A stretch of 64,000 bases of DNA from Pochonia chlamydosporia 170 (Eukaryota; Ascomycota; Sordariomycetes; Hypocreales; Clavicipitaceae): positions 186,001-250,000 of the forward strand of contig NW_019154050.1 of the NCBI RefSeq assembly GCF_001653235.2, given 5' to 3'. The first letter of the stretch is position 1. Each line of letters starts with the position of its first letter. Position numbers and translations under genes: made by a program. Shown piece after piece: positions 9,823-20,365 of the stretch. The notes under the pieces were generated by a model. It was not told the DNA's origin. It ran no database searches and saw only the letters and a program-made list of their open reading frames with translations.

Positions 9823-12654
9823 CAGTGATCGGAATGGTCTGGTCTGTCTTGGTCTTGGTCTGGTCTGGACCGCCAAGACTCGGTCTGGTCTGGCAATTTC
9901 TCGAGACCATGGTCGGACCGGTCAGACCGGTCGGACCATCAAGTACTATAAATAGGTTAAGCTGAGAGGCTCATGGCGGCCGCTGGCTGAATTTTGGCCC
10001 AGAATGGTTACAAGTTTGTCTCTCTTTGCTTTTTATCTCAAAGTCCTCCTCCTCAAAAAGAAGCAATCATGCTGTATTAGGCAATATAACTGGAAACAGT
10101 TGCCTGACACAGCGTGCAACAGCTTGCTAAGATGTTGTGTATAGAACCTGCAGCCGTAGATTCTCGTGCTTCCATTGACCGCAATGTCAACTTCAACATC
10201 TCTTTCGCCGTCTCCTGCTCCTACCCTATCACCCTCTCCCACTTCACCCGCCCAAACGCCGCCATTTAATCCCACCACGTTTTCAGCGCAGGCCCCATAT
10301 CCTGAGCCGCCAGACGAGTTTGTCCAGGACCGCGTCAGGTATGTTAACCGCGTAATACTCGCAAATAAAGGATATCACCCGGGTTCGTCTCACATTTGGA
10401 AGTACGGCCTCCAATACGTCCGAGGCAGTGATACGAAAGAGGTGTATTACTGCCACGAATGTGCGGTTGGAAAGTACAAGCAAGAATTGTTTGTTATCAA
10501 TGGTACCTCTAGAGTCAGAAATCATCTTGAGAAGAAGCATCGGATTGACTCCCAGACTGGTATCAGGAGGAAATTTTGCACCCAGAAGTCAGTACTCGAT
10601 TTACAGAAAGATGCTGCAGCTTCCAGCACCTTCTTCTGGAAGGACTCGGTTGAGAAGTTCAAAGAACTTTTGATCCGCTGGATTGTATACTGCCACATTG
10701 CTTTCTTTCAACTGGAGAATCAGTATTTCCGCGAACTCCTCTTCTTTCTGAATCCGGCGTTAATGAACCACCTTCCGAAGGCAGCAAGAACCATTCGAAA
10801 CTGGGTGATGACTGCCTTCAAGTCAAAGAAGCAGCAGCTTAGAGAAGATCTACAAGGTTCCCGAAGCAGAGTGTCAGTGTCCTTTGATCTCTGGACGTCG
10901 CCAAACCCTTACGCTATCCTAGGCATCGTCGCCATGTGGATTGATGCCGCCGGCAAGCGAAGGTCCACAGCTTTAGGTATGCGTCGTGTCTACGGTGAGC
11001 ACACTGGCGAGAATATTGGATCAATTGTTCTTGAATTACTGAAAGAATACAACATCGACGGGGACTCAATTGGATACCTCATGCTAGACAATGCCTCGTC
11101 GAATGACATTGCAGTGGAATTTATACTCAAGGAGCTATGCCCATGGATGGACTCAAAACAGCGTCGCCATCGCCGGCTGCGCTGTCTGGGCCATATAATC
11201 AATCTCTGTTGCCAGGCGTTCCTCATGGGTCGGAACTGTGAGAAATTTCTTGCAAAGCTCGAAAAACATCATTTGCGCGGAGACTATGCAAAAGTAGAGG
11301 AGCTCTGGAAGAAATTTGGATGTTTGGGTCGGCTCCACAACTTGGTGAGATACATCCGGCTTACCCCTCAGCGTCGCGAGGAGTTTGCTACAATAGTGAT
11401 CGGCGGGGATCTCTCTGCATTTGATGGGCTTGAGCTGATCCAGAATAACTCGACACGTTGGAATTCGTGGTTTCATTCAATCACACGGGCATTGAATGTG
11501 CGGGAACGTTTAGAGCTCTTCTCCGCCCGCCACGTACCTGCGAAAGGCTCTCAAGGGATTGCGAACTTCAAGCTAGATGGGCAGCACTGGTTCGAACTCG
11601 AGAAGATTGAACTCGCTCTAAGGGACTTCTATGCTGCAACTTTACTCTCCGAAGGTAGGAAAAAGTCTCTTGCCGACTGGTTTTCGACCATAGACTGCCT
11701 TCTTCGAGAGATAAACGAGACGAAGGATCATTACTATGACATCCACACCGAGGATGACAACAATTTCACATGGACGTATCTTCAAAGCTGCGCGGACGCC
11801 GCCTGGTCGAAATGCGCGGAGTACTACAACAACCACCAACTGAATTGGCGGTGTCGATATCCCGACGACACTGACCTGCCGCCCGCGTACTACGCAGCTC
11901 AAATTCTTGACCCTTATCGAAAGTGGGCTTGGTTTAGACAAGAATGGGTTCTTCCAGGCGACAAGGAGAAGCAGGAGTGGTTTGATAACGCTCAGCTAGC
12001 CGTGAAAAAACTCTGGGAGACGGAGTATAAGGGAAGGCACACTGTTGAGATGCTGCCATCATCAGCTCGGAAGGAGAGAGATCCGGACCCGGCCTTTGAT
12101 CGTCAAAGGGAACATAAGCGTATTCGAATAGACGCCCCGGTCTCTGCAGCTGATCTGTATGAGCAATACATTTCTACAGACCGACTTCATGACGATGAGG
12201 CAGGATGTGATGAAGCCATTGCTTACTGGTTGTCCCGCTATGACTCGCAGAGAGACCTTGCTCGCTTCGCTCTGGACATGTCTGCCATCTCACCTATGTC
12301 GGATGAGTGCGAACGTCTTTTTAGTAGTGCCAAGCTTACTGTTCTTGATCGCCGTGGCAGGCTGAAGGCTGATATTATTGAGGCGTGTGAGTGTCTAAGG
12401 GCCTGGTTTGGAAAGCCAGAGGTTGAGAACGATAGTGAGAGCGAGGACGGTAGGAATGACGACGATAGATTCAGCGTATCGCAGATGTAAATATACCTAG
12501 CTACCGACACCCATTTCCGTTTGTGTCTTCAGTCTCATCCAGCTTGTTGGTCTCGTTGGTCGGACCGGTCCGACCAACCGGTCCGACCAAAGTGGCTTGG
12601 TCTGGTCTGGTCCAACCCCCCAGACCAGACCAGACCAGACCATTCCGATCACTG
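9823..12654 (+). mobile_element. complete hAT transposon with terminal inverted repeats
   Basis: Both ends carry the inverted motif CAGTGATCGGAATGGTCTGG (9823-9842 and its complement ending 12654). Each end is followed inward by TGGTC tandem repeats and palindromic arrays of GGTCGGACCGGTC (9911-9945 and 12559-12588), likely transposase binding sites. A single uninterrupted transposase gene fills the interior. The adjoining 8-mers, CTGCTAAG and CTTGTCAG, agree at only 5 of 8 positions. The target duplication is therefore mutated, or the right flank was exchanged. A right-end relative lies at 191-600. Confidence 0.88.
10184..12490 (+). CDS. hAT transposase, apparently intact
   Basis: 768-residue transposase that cuts and pastes the element at 9823-12654 via an RNase H-fold DDE domain. 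I chose ATG 10184 as the first ATG in the frame. Order of domains: a Ser/Pro-rich N-terminus, a BED-type zinc finger (YYCHECAV ... HLEKKHRI, C-x2-C and H-x4-H), the RNase H-like core beginning at SFDLWTSPNPYA near residue 232, the RCLGHIINL motif after an insertion domain, and the C-terminal hAT dimerisation region with SPMSDECERLFSSAKL near residue 704. No stop or frameshift is seen. The tail is acidic. It is the only transposase in the window with a complete one-exon frame plus TIRs, so it is the best candidate for an autonomous element. Confidence 0.92.
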   Translation: MSTSTSLSPSPAPTLSPSPTSPAQTPPFNPTTFSAQAPYPEPPDEFVQDRVRYVNRVILANKGYHPGSSHIWKYGLQYVRGSDTKEVYYCHECAVGKYKQELFVINGTSRVRNHLEKKHRIDSQTGIRRKFCTQKSVLDLQKDAAASSTFFWKDSVEKFKELLIRWIVYCHIAFFQLENQYFRELLFFLNPALMNHLPKAARTIRNWVMTAFKSKKQQLREDLQGSRSRVSVSFDLWTSPNPYAILGIVAMWIDAAGKRRSTALGMRRVYGEHTGENIGSIVLELLKEYNIDGDSIGYLMLDNASSNDIAVEFILKELCPWMDSKQRRHRRLRCLGHIINLCCQAFLMGRNCEKFLAKLEKHHLRGDYAKVEELWKKFGCLGRLHNLVRYIRLTPQRREEFATIVIGGDLSAFDGLELIQNNSTRWNSWFHSITRALNVRERLELFSARHVPAKGSQGIANFKLDGQHWFELEKIELALRDFYAATLLSEGRKKSLADWFSTIDCLLREINETKDHYYDIHTEDDNNFTWTYLQSCADAAWSKCAEYYNNHQLNWRCRYPDDTDLPPAYYAAQILDPYRKWAWFRQEWVLPGDKEKQEWFDNAQLAVKKLWETEYKGRHTVEMLPSSARKERDPDPAFDRQREHKRIRIDAPVSAADLYEQYISTDRLHDDEAGCDEAIAYWLSRYDSQRDLARFALDMSAISPMSDECERLFSSAKLTVLDRRGRLKADIIEACECLRAWFGKPEVENDSESEDGRNDDDRFSVSQM

Positions 12655-13331
12655 CTTGTCAGTCCTCCGGAGACGGGTGGGGAAGACAGTGGGTGGCACT
12701 TGGTATTTGCGTTTAACGGCCTTGATGATGGCAGGCGTCGCTGGTGAGAGCGTCCTCTTGGCCAGCGGATGGGCCTCGTCAAGTGACTTCAGGCGGGCAG
12801 AGAACCACTACCACCTCGACCGACTAAGCCGGCCTGTCATCCATGTCACAGCTAAGAACGGCGCTCGCGGCACCGTTTACGACATGGGCTGGGCACCACC
12901 CTCCCTGTGTTATCATAATGGAGTTTGACAAGTACAGCGGTCCAGTGTTCCTGACCACCGTTGATGGCAGGAAGATTGTCCCGATTCTCCCAGTAGAGAG
13001 GGACTTCCTCATCGGAACCACTCCCTGCACTCGCACGCAGTTTCCCCTGATCGTATGCTACGCTATTACTGTTCACAAGTCGCAAAGCATCACTGAAGAT
13101 GTGATCGTTACAGATCTCTCCTGCCGGGACTTTCAGACCGGTTTGAGCTATGTAGCTGTCTCTCGAGTGAAAACGCTCCAGGGCCTAATGCTGGATGGGC
13201 CATTTGATCGTAATCACCTGTTTCATGAGTCTCCTCCAGATGGTATGAAGATGAAGCTGCGGGACCAAGAGCTAAGGAAACGGCAGGTTCTTACACGGAA
13301 TCCCTACAAGGTAGACCACGGTTCTGCATAA
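12655..13331 (+). pseudogene. Helitron-type PIF1 helicase C-terminal remnant
   Basis: A decayed tail of a Helitron RepHel-type helicase. Readable blocks: AKNGARGTVYDMGW (about 12853-12894), then in a shifted frame PPCVIIMEFDKYSGPVFL, GTTPCTRTQFPL, the conserved motif CYAITVHKSQSITED (about 13057-13101) and YVAVSRVKTLQGL, followed by a basic tail. The switch of frame around 12895-12905 marks at least one indel, and Walker A, Walker B and all Rep parts are absent. It starts directly at the right end of the hAT, so the hAT may have inserted in or next to it. Confidence 0.75.
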
Positions 13332-13431
13332 AAAAGTACAAAATTGCTCCGGTGATCAACTAGATAGCTAACTGATGTAATTTGCTGTAATAATTGGTTG
13401 GCCCACGGGCTCTCAGCCTTCGGATGATTCT

Positions 13432-13461
13432 ACCCCTTGCACCGCCGCTCTTTGCAAGGGG
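13432..13461. repeat. hairpin downstream of helicase remnant
   Basis: CCCCTTGCA and TGCAAGGGG form a 9-bp perfect stem around a 12-nt loop, 100 bp after the helicase stop. Helitron 3' ends have a hairpin shortly before CTRR; here the sequence after the stem (TGACGTAGTA) is not a clear CTRR, so this may be a degraded terminus or coincidence. Confidence 0.35.
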
Positions 13462-13574
13462 TGACGTAGTATTTTTGGGAATTCCAAGCCTGATCTTTGA
13501 ACACGACTCGGGCGGCTTGGTCTTGGTCAATGGGCAAATGACACGCCGTGGGGCTAGGGATGAGCCACTGCTGT

Positions 13575-13806
13575 TGTCGGATAAAACTGACTCTGTTGAT
13601 AGAACAAGCAAACTTGGTGTAAATGCTGGTTGTCATGGCGTCGGCTATGAGAACTGAGAATAGCCGGGAAAAGCAATTATTTGCTTCGGACGAAAGGAAG
13701 TGTTTTGATATTAAAAGGAGAGCTGCAAACAGAGTCTGCAGCTCGAACAACAAGAATAACAATTTTGTAAAAGAGCTTAGTTAACAATGAGTCTCATAAC
13801 GTGACA
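13575..13806 (+). mobile_element. solo LTR, copy C, with 5-bp target duplication
   Basis: 232 bp with TGTCGGATAAAACTG at the start and CATAACGTGACA at the end, flanked by the direct repeat GCTGT (13570-13574 and 13807-13811). It aligns along most of its length with copies at 8297 and 5540 but has lost some internal sequence. It lies in the intergenic region downstream of the carboxypeptidase gene. The matching duplication shows that the family's ends are correctly placed. Confidence 0.85.
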
Positions 13807-14010
13807 GCTGTACCCGTTCCCAAATCTAACCATCTGTCATATTTTAAATCACTGTACTGAGGTCAATCTAAAGTTCCAACTCATTTTCGCTATCGTGGTA
13901 CATTTCTCTGTCTGCGCCCGCCTCAGATCAACTATCGACGTTTGAGACGTTACCAAAAAGCATTATTGCGACGCGGCCCGTATCAATTGCCTTAAACGGT
14001 GTATTCCTGG

Positions 14011-15560
14011 TCAGCGCTGCGTCCACTCACCGGCCATCCATCGGTTGACAAGATCGAGTGTGGCTTCGGGCTGGTCCAGGATCGCAAAATGGCCAGCGTC
14101 AAAGATGCGAGCAAAGGCGAAGTTGTCCGCTGCCTTGATCTCGCCGTAGTCGCCGCTGTTCGTGCCTGAGGTAACACGAATGCGTTGAGTCTGGGCCATG
14201 CTGAAGGCATCGCGACCTGGCCACTCGAGTGCCTCGGTCCAGGCCCGGTTGCCGAGCCAGTTGCAGATGAAATCCCCGTCGCCAGCAAACACAAGTACCG
14301 GAATCTTCTCTAGGGCCTTGGAGACCTGTTGCTGGAGGGGCTTCACCCAGTCACCTGTCCCCAGGAAATCGGAAAAAATGGATGCACTGCAAACTTCCCA
14401 GCGATCGACTCCCTCGACACCTAACGTTTTCATTACGTCCCTCTGGTTGAGCCAGCTCGTAATGGGTGGCACACTCTTGCTGCAGAAGTTTGTGAAGTTG
14501 CCACTGCATTGCTCGCGTAAGTTATATATATTGACCCCATTATCCGCCACAGGAGAAATGAGGGCATTATTACAGACGTCGAGCGCATGCGAACAAGTAG
14601 TTGCATCAGCAGTGTCGTAGCATGACTGGATCTGGTCTCGACATTTTGGCTCCACCTCTTTCATAGCCTGGCAGACGGTCTCGTTAACGACTGCTGCAAT
14701 ACCACCCTCGCCACAGGCCATGGGCCGATAAGATTGAAATTGAACTAAGGCATCGGTTATTCCATCTCCAATGATAGCGCTCTTGAGGTTCATGTTTCGG
14801 TCTTCATGGGAAAGCATCTCGGCAGCGATGGCAGGGACATAATGACCCGAGTACGAACTCCCAGCCACATGGAAGTCTTGCCTGGCGTACTCCGGGAATT
14901 GCTGGAAGAAAACTTGCATAGCCTTGTAGACATCCTTTGCAGCTGCCTCCGTAGAATTCACTCGCTGGCGGCTGCGCGAGAATCCGGCATTCACTGGTGA
15001 GTCGAGGAAAATTATAGACGCGCGGCTATTCCAGGAGAAAGGATTAGGAACCGGCTTGAGCTTCCCATTAATCCTAGCTGGACCCAGCTGCTGGAAGAGG
15101 CCGAGCATGGAGGAACACCCGGGGCCTCCCTCGATCCATAGGATCACGGGGTCCTTGGCGGGATCGTTACGAGACTCGAAGAACCCTGTCCAGGACGGTT
15201 AGTTATTATGAAAATCTGCTACTGCGATCATTGTTCCAGTTTAGTGCGCTGAAGTAACTCACAATAAAATAGGTGCTTGTCCTGCGCCTTGTCATCAAGA
15301 TAGCCACTGAACTGCTTAACATTGTCGACACCCAGCGAGGAAGGGTCCGCCGTTTTTGCTTTCGGTTGGCAATTCCGGGGCTCCCCGCTTGGATTTGTGC
15401 GCTGGAGGTACGAAGCTACAGCCGCAGGCTTTCCGCTGTCTTGGATCGTGCTGACGTTACCGTTGTATGCAGCCAGGAGACCGGCTCCGGACGCAGAGCT
15501 GCCCCCGACCGAGGCCACCAATTTGGCGCCGAAAAGGAAAGCTAAGTCGGAAATCCGCAT
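14011..15560 (-). CDS. secreted serine carboxypeptidase (peptidase family S10), divergent
   Basis: Predicted exopeptidase removing C-terminal residues, secreted or vacuolar. Exons 15560-15263 and 15185-14011 keep frame (490 residues, one 77-nt intron). The N-terminus ([20 protein letters not shown]) looks like a signal peptide. Family features: [26 protein letters not shown], nucleophile motif [11 protein letters not shown] (Ser near 210), Asp in [14 protein letters not shown], His in [13 protein letters not shown], several Cys, and NET/NFT glycosylation sequons. Differences from typical S10 enzymes: the oxyanion segment has EGGPG where NGGPG is usual, the acidic residue before the nucleophile (GES) is Ser (GSS), and VGxGFSY is replaced by NAGFSRS. 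The triad is still present. The gene is intact but may have altered pH optimum or activity. Confidence 0.88.
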
Positions 15561-16049
15561 TTTTTTTTTCTTTTCAAGATCATCGATTGTCTAATGCCCT
15601 GTAAGGCGTCAAACGACGAAGGGGCAGAGAAAGAAGGGCAGAGGTAGCGAGCTGATATGACCCCAGCTGGTGAGGGTGTAAGAGCACGAGCAAGGTCGAG
15701 ATGTTGGGCTAAATGATCGCTTGCGAGGGAAGAAGATTCCTTAGAAAAGCTCAGGAATACCTCCGTATTTATGCGACACAACAGAAGAGGAACAATGAAT
15801 ACACTGGGCCATTTCCCACAAACCTATTCGTTTTACAATGACGCCGTTTTTGCCAGTATCCATACGGTAAGGTTACTTCGTAGCTTCTTGGCCTCGTATT
15901 TTGTTTGCGGAAGCGCTAGGCTCCTCTCGGCTATGCTGCGGCAAAAATATCCCTCGGCTCTGCCACCTGCCCGGCTCTTCCCAATACCGCACCCGACAAG
16001 AGCATCCTGGCTCCCACTGGAATGGCCCCCCCCTTTGACTGGCTGAGCC
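15561..16049. other. upstream region of the carboxypeptidase gene with a repeat copy
   Basis: No gene supported. A poly-T tract borders the carboxypeptidase start. 15770-15868 is the second copy of the repeat at 985-1085, starting around ACAATGAATACACTGGGCC. The remainder shows nothing I recognise. Confidence 0.5.
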
Positions 16050-16471
16050 CAGGATGGTCATCGATATGATCGATACGATACGATACGATATCGATATCGA
16101 CGGGCGATATCGTCGATATCGTCGATATGGATGCACAGTTAGAATGTACGGTCACTCACTGTGGGAGATCAAAATTATTCCCAAAAATAAGGTACCGATT
16201 GTGCTATGTCGTTGCTGGAGTTACATCGACATCGGTTCACTACACAGTATAAACTGTGCAAGACAATACAAAGGAATTGCCAGCCTGTTGCCTCCGCAAC
16301 AAGCCATGTCCTATTTTTAGAGTCCGAAATTTCGATTTACAAATAAAATTACCCTATTAGGGTTGCTCCAATTTCGGATATATTGTAATCGATATTGATA
16401 TCGATATCGATATCGGTCGATACGATATTGATCGACGATACAAATCGATATACTTATCGATGACCACCCTG
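16050..16471. mobile_element. hAT-type MITE with 8-bp target duplication and GATATC arrays
   Basis: 422 bp, non-coding. Ends are inverted: CAGGATGGTCATCGATA at 16050 and the complement of CAGGGTGGTCATCGATA ending at 16471. The element is flanked by a perfect 8-bp duplication GCTGAGCC (16042-16049 and 16472-16479), the length expected for hAT transposition. Both subterminal regions are packed with overlapping TCGATA / GATATCGATATC palindromes (16059-16130 and 16388-16460). No transposase with these ends is present in the window. Confidence 0.9.
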
Positions 16472-16479
16472 GCTGAGCC

Positions 16480-17189
16480 AACAAATTCCAGCTTCGTTCA
16501 GCATACATCGTTTGTGCTCGTGTGATGCACCTTTATCAAGTCTGTCGGGGCCGTATGCAGCCTTTGCCAAACGAGTCCGTTATCCATTTCTTTCGAAGCT
16601 GGGAAGGTATACGTCCTAGCAGAATCAGCTTATATCAATGCCCTCAGCTAATTGTTGTGATCTCTGGCACGTTCTGTCAATGCAAAGTCCAGTATGTTTG
16701 CTGCTGAAAAAGCCTCTGTCCTCAACTTGGCCACCTGACGAACGGTGGTGGTTAAATTGTGCGGAACGTACGACCCCCAGATCAGATCATCGGGGGACCC
16801 CTGCTGCCTGTGATGCTCGGCAGTCATTCACCGGAAGCTATTGGCGCAGTCACAGGGCACGGACTGCCAACGATACGAGCATAGACAAACATCGTACGAC
16901 ACCGCAATGGTAGCTCGATTCGAACCGCAGTATGGACTCGATGAAATGGAAGGATTGGCCCCGTACTTCATATCCAACGGCGTTGAGTTTTATCCGGGAG
17001 TGCAGGGGGTTGCTCTCATTTCATCCTGGTGTGCACGCAAATCCGCGTAATTGGCCGGGCGGTCACAGATATCGAACCTCATGTTGGCTGCCATCAGCAA
17101 TTTACGCCATGTCGTCCGCTCCATCACTACTAGTATGCTTCGATTCTTGTGAATAGTGCCGAAGTGCTGGTCCGACGGCAGGCGCATCC
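16480..17189. other. unrecognised non-coding stretch
   Basis: Only short open readings. One plus-strand stretch near 16906-17050 reads MVARFEPQYGLDEMEGLAPY and then hydrophobic residues, which I cannot assign. No repeats or RNA genes are recognised. Confidence 0.35.
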
Positions 17190-17362
17190 TGTCGGATAAG
17201 GCTGCCACTGCTGATTGAAGAAAGCTGATTTGGTGTAATTGCTAGATGCCATAAAATCATAGATACAGAAGTTTGAAAAGCTGACTAACCACCTGTAATT
17301 TAATCAATAGGCTGGGATATCTTTCTAACAGAGATAAATGACATGAATCCCTTTGGCTAAGG
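17190..17362 (+). repeat. LTR-like repeat (TGTCGG family), copy D, 3'-truncated
   Basis: Begins TGTCGGATAAGGCTGCCACTG and follows copy B closely (GATTTGGTGTAATTGCTAGATG, CATAAAATCAT, GATAAATGACATGAATCCC). It stops where R2 starts in reverse orientation at about 17363. The terminal CATAACGCGACA is missing, so later rearrangement removed the end. Confidence 0.7.
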
Positions 17363-17440
17363 CAATGACTATGCGGGCCGAACCACTTTGGTACGGGGCC
17401 TTTCGTACGGGGGCCGTGTGGCTGGTATTCCTAATTTGGC
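17363..17440 (-). repeat. dispersed repeat R2, copy 2 (lacks the MITE found in copy 3)
   Basis: Read on the minus strand, this contains AGCCACACGGCCCCCGTAC and then CAAAGTGGTTCGGCCCGCAT, continuing AGTCATTGCC without interruption. In copy 3 (23590-23670) the same sequence is broken after GCCCGCAT by a 278-bp MITE and resumes at 23949, so this copy serves as an unoccupied reference for that insertion. Confidence 0.7.
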
Positions 17441-17562
17441 AGACGACGCCATTCCAGCAAGTGGCAAGCAGTACCGCATTGCTGCCGGAATATTCCAATG
17501 TAATTAGACCAAAATGCCACAAACCCTTTCATTTTATCAAACAATATATCGTGCATGTTACA

Positions 17563-20365
17563 ATGAGCTCTCAGGAAACCATAGCTTTATTCACCTGTGC
17601 TGGGTGAAACGACAGCACAGCTGCCCAGTCGGTCCCTGAGGGCCAAAGGTGGGAGCCCACACCATTCGACCCCGAACTTCACTACGGCGCTGGAGACGAT
17701 AATGCCTTGTATAATATTTTTGCGACATGGCCAGATAACTTCTTCAGCAGCCTTCCCAAGCCTCATGGCAACCGCGGTATCGATGAGCCTTATTTAGAAT
17801 TGAGACAATCCCAAATATTCTTGGACGACTGCTTCCGCGGCAAGGGTACTCGGCGCTGCTGCACAACAACGATTCCCTGTCCAGATAAGCTGGACAGAGA
17901 GCGTATGCGCCAGCAAGTCCAATTGGAGGAAGCCAATACTTACATAACACCCAAAGCCCTCTTTCGGTCTGCTCTAGACCTCGCACGCGAGCAAGCAAAG
18001 CTTGACTCCTCATTGGCAAACGCTTTGGCTAGGCATCGTCGGACATCTGATCTGCGGAGGGCTACTTGTGAGAACCCAAGTGCATCACCCTCATTGATAC
18101 AAAGGCGAGACCGACAGGAACATCAAGAACGTGACGACAACTCAGACACAGGCTCTAGTACTCAAAGTCAGTCTAACACCATTCTCAACCCGCCGATTCC
18201 TGGTCCCCTCACTTCATCAATACAGGCTCTCCAGTCCCAAGTCAACAACTTTGCAAAGGAAAACGGATTTGGAGTGGTCAGACGGAACGGCTCGGGTAGT
18301 AGTGTACGGAAAACCCGGTACGTATTTGAGTGTGATCGGTATGGCCAGCCGCGCCCATCCAGAGGGGCAGGGCTTCGCCAGAAACGCTCTCGGAAATGCG
18401 GTTGCAAGTGGAAGGTTGTGGGGGAAGCGTTAGAAGAGAACAATTATATGTGGACTCTGCGGGAGTTTGCCGACCTTCAGCACAGTAAACACAATCATGG
18501 ACAGAGTATAAGTCTCTCAGCTCATCCAATTCACCGGAGGCTAAGCGACTCTGTCAAGGCAACGGTTGAAGCTATTAGCCGGCGAGTCGGCATACGGGCC
18601 CGCGATATACGTGGCGTTGTTAAAGAAAAACACCCCGGCACCGTCTATACGCGTAAGGACATCTATAACGCTAGGGCGCTCTTGCGCCGCGAGAAGCTTG
18701 ACGGGTTGAGCCCAACAGCCGCCTTGATTAAGCTCTTCGATGAGAGAAGCATCCCATATATTGTCAAATGGTCAGACGCAGAGCCTGACCGCCTTGTTGG
18801 CCTTATATGGACCTTTCCATACTGTCTTCGCATGTGGAAACGATTTCCCGAAATCATGAGCTTTGATAACACGTACAATACGAATCGTTTCAAGCTGCCC
18901 CTCTTCCAGGTGACGGGGCAGACCTGTCTCAAGTCTATCTACAACGCCGCTTTCGGATTGATCGATAATGAGAGACGGGAAGGTTTCCAATTCCTCGCTG
19001 AGGGACTCAGACAGCTAATTGTGGAGCATGAAATCCAGTCACCGGACGTGATCATCACGGACTATGATAAGCAGATGAAGGCTGCATTGGATAGCCAGTT
19101 CCCCGGCAGCCAACAGCAAATTTGCATCCACCATGTCAACTCAAACGTTCTTCTCAATGCCAAACGGGTGGAAGGACGCAGAGGAGGAGGTTGACGGCTG
19201 TGGACATAACAGTTCCGACAGTGAACGGTCACAGGCGGCACTAACCTCGAGAGATATGGAAGCTGTCCGAGCTGTAGGGAAAGACGGCAGCCCGCCGTTG
19301 CGGACTGACCACACCTCACCTGTGCCACACAACTATCGCGGAGTCCTTGAATTATGGAAGTTCGTGGTCTTCGCACAGACTAAAGATGATTATGAGAAGG
19401 CCTGGGCGCGTTTATGCGATGAGTCCAATGACCAGCAGATAATTCTGATGTACCTTTACAATACTTACTTGCCTGTAAGTGCGCAATGGGCACATTGCTT
19501 TATCAAGAAGTACCGCAATTTCGGGGTTCGGGTGACTTCTGGCACGGAGGCGAGCAACAACAATGTCAAGAGTTATCTGCTCAACGGCATGAGCAATTTA
19601 TACGGACTTGTCGAAGCGATCGAGGGCATGTTGGCTGATCAGCAGCAGGATTTCCTTGATAACTGCTCGCAAGACGAAGTGCTGACCGCACGGGCGTACT
19701 CCGGGCCGGGCTCAGAATATCTAGGGGAGCTTCGCATGGTGATGTCCCAGCCGGGGCTTAGTCTTCTCGCCAGAGAACACCGCCATGCGGTCAAGTCAAT
19801 ACCAAGCAGGTCCTGCCCTTGGCCAGAACCGATCGGAAAATGCAACGAGGACTGTACCGTCTCCTGGCAGCTGGGGATACCTTGTAGTCATACAATTTAT
19901 AATAAGTTGGAAGCAGGAACATTCTTAACGAAATGGGACGTTCATCCTCGGTGGCATTTGAGGGAGCCGACTTCACGCAACCCCTACCGCAGAATACTCG
20001 ATCCCAAGGTTGCAACAAGCCTTCGAGGGCGGCCGAAGAATGCCACGCAACCTGTCCCGGAGAGTATGGTAATTAATCGGCCAGCCAGTCAAAGCCGTGA
20101 CGGCCTGGCAGCAACAGGCAAGACTATTAAAGAGAGCAAGGTTACACGAAAGAAGGCTGCCCTCGGACCAGGCAAACAGACTGGCGTACGACAGGCTGGC
20201 CGCAGGAGGCAGCTCAGCGTACGGAGGACCCGATCCGAATGGGAGATCATCAGCGAAGATGAGGCTCCGGAACCTGCCCCGAAACGTCAACGTCGAGGCT
20301 CTCGTAGGGTGCCAGCCGCTTCAGTGTCATCCGCCGCCAAGGCTCGAACCCACTACACTGGATAG
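17563..20365 (+). pseudogene. MULE (Mutator-like) transposase with one stop and one frameshift
   Basis: Transposase of a fungal Mutator-like element. From ATG 17563 the frame meets TGA at 17605-17607, then reads openly to about 19165. There one extra G in a GGG run shifts the frame (the continuation KDAEEEVDG lies in the next frame and runs to 20365). Domains: a FAR1-like zinc-binding N-terminal region (RYVFECDRYG ... KCGCKWKV), a DDE core with MSFDNTYNTNRFKLPLFQVT and DVIITDYDKQMKAAL plus QICIHHVNSNV, and the GTEASNNNVKSYL region. A SWIM-type zinc finger (CNEDCTVSWQLGIPCSH) and a long basic, NLS-like tail complete it. Two single lesions in about 930 codons suggest recent death or a sequencing error. 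Terminal repeats were not resolved. Confidence 0.85.

Noticed and set aside
12501..12782. Open readings over the hAT right end
   Set aside because: They are produced by TGGTC/GGACC repeats in the subterminal region.
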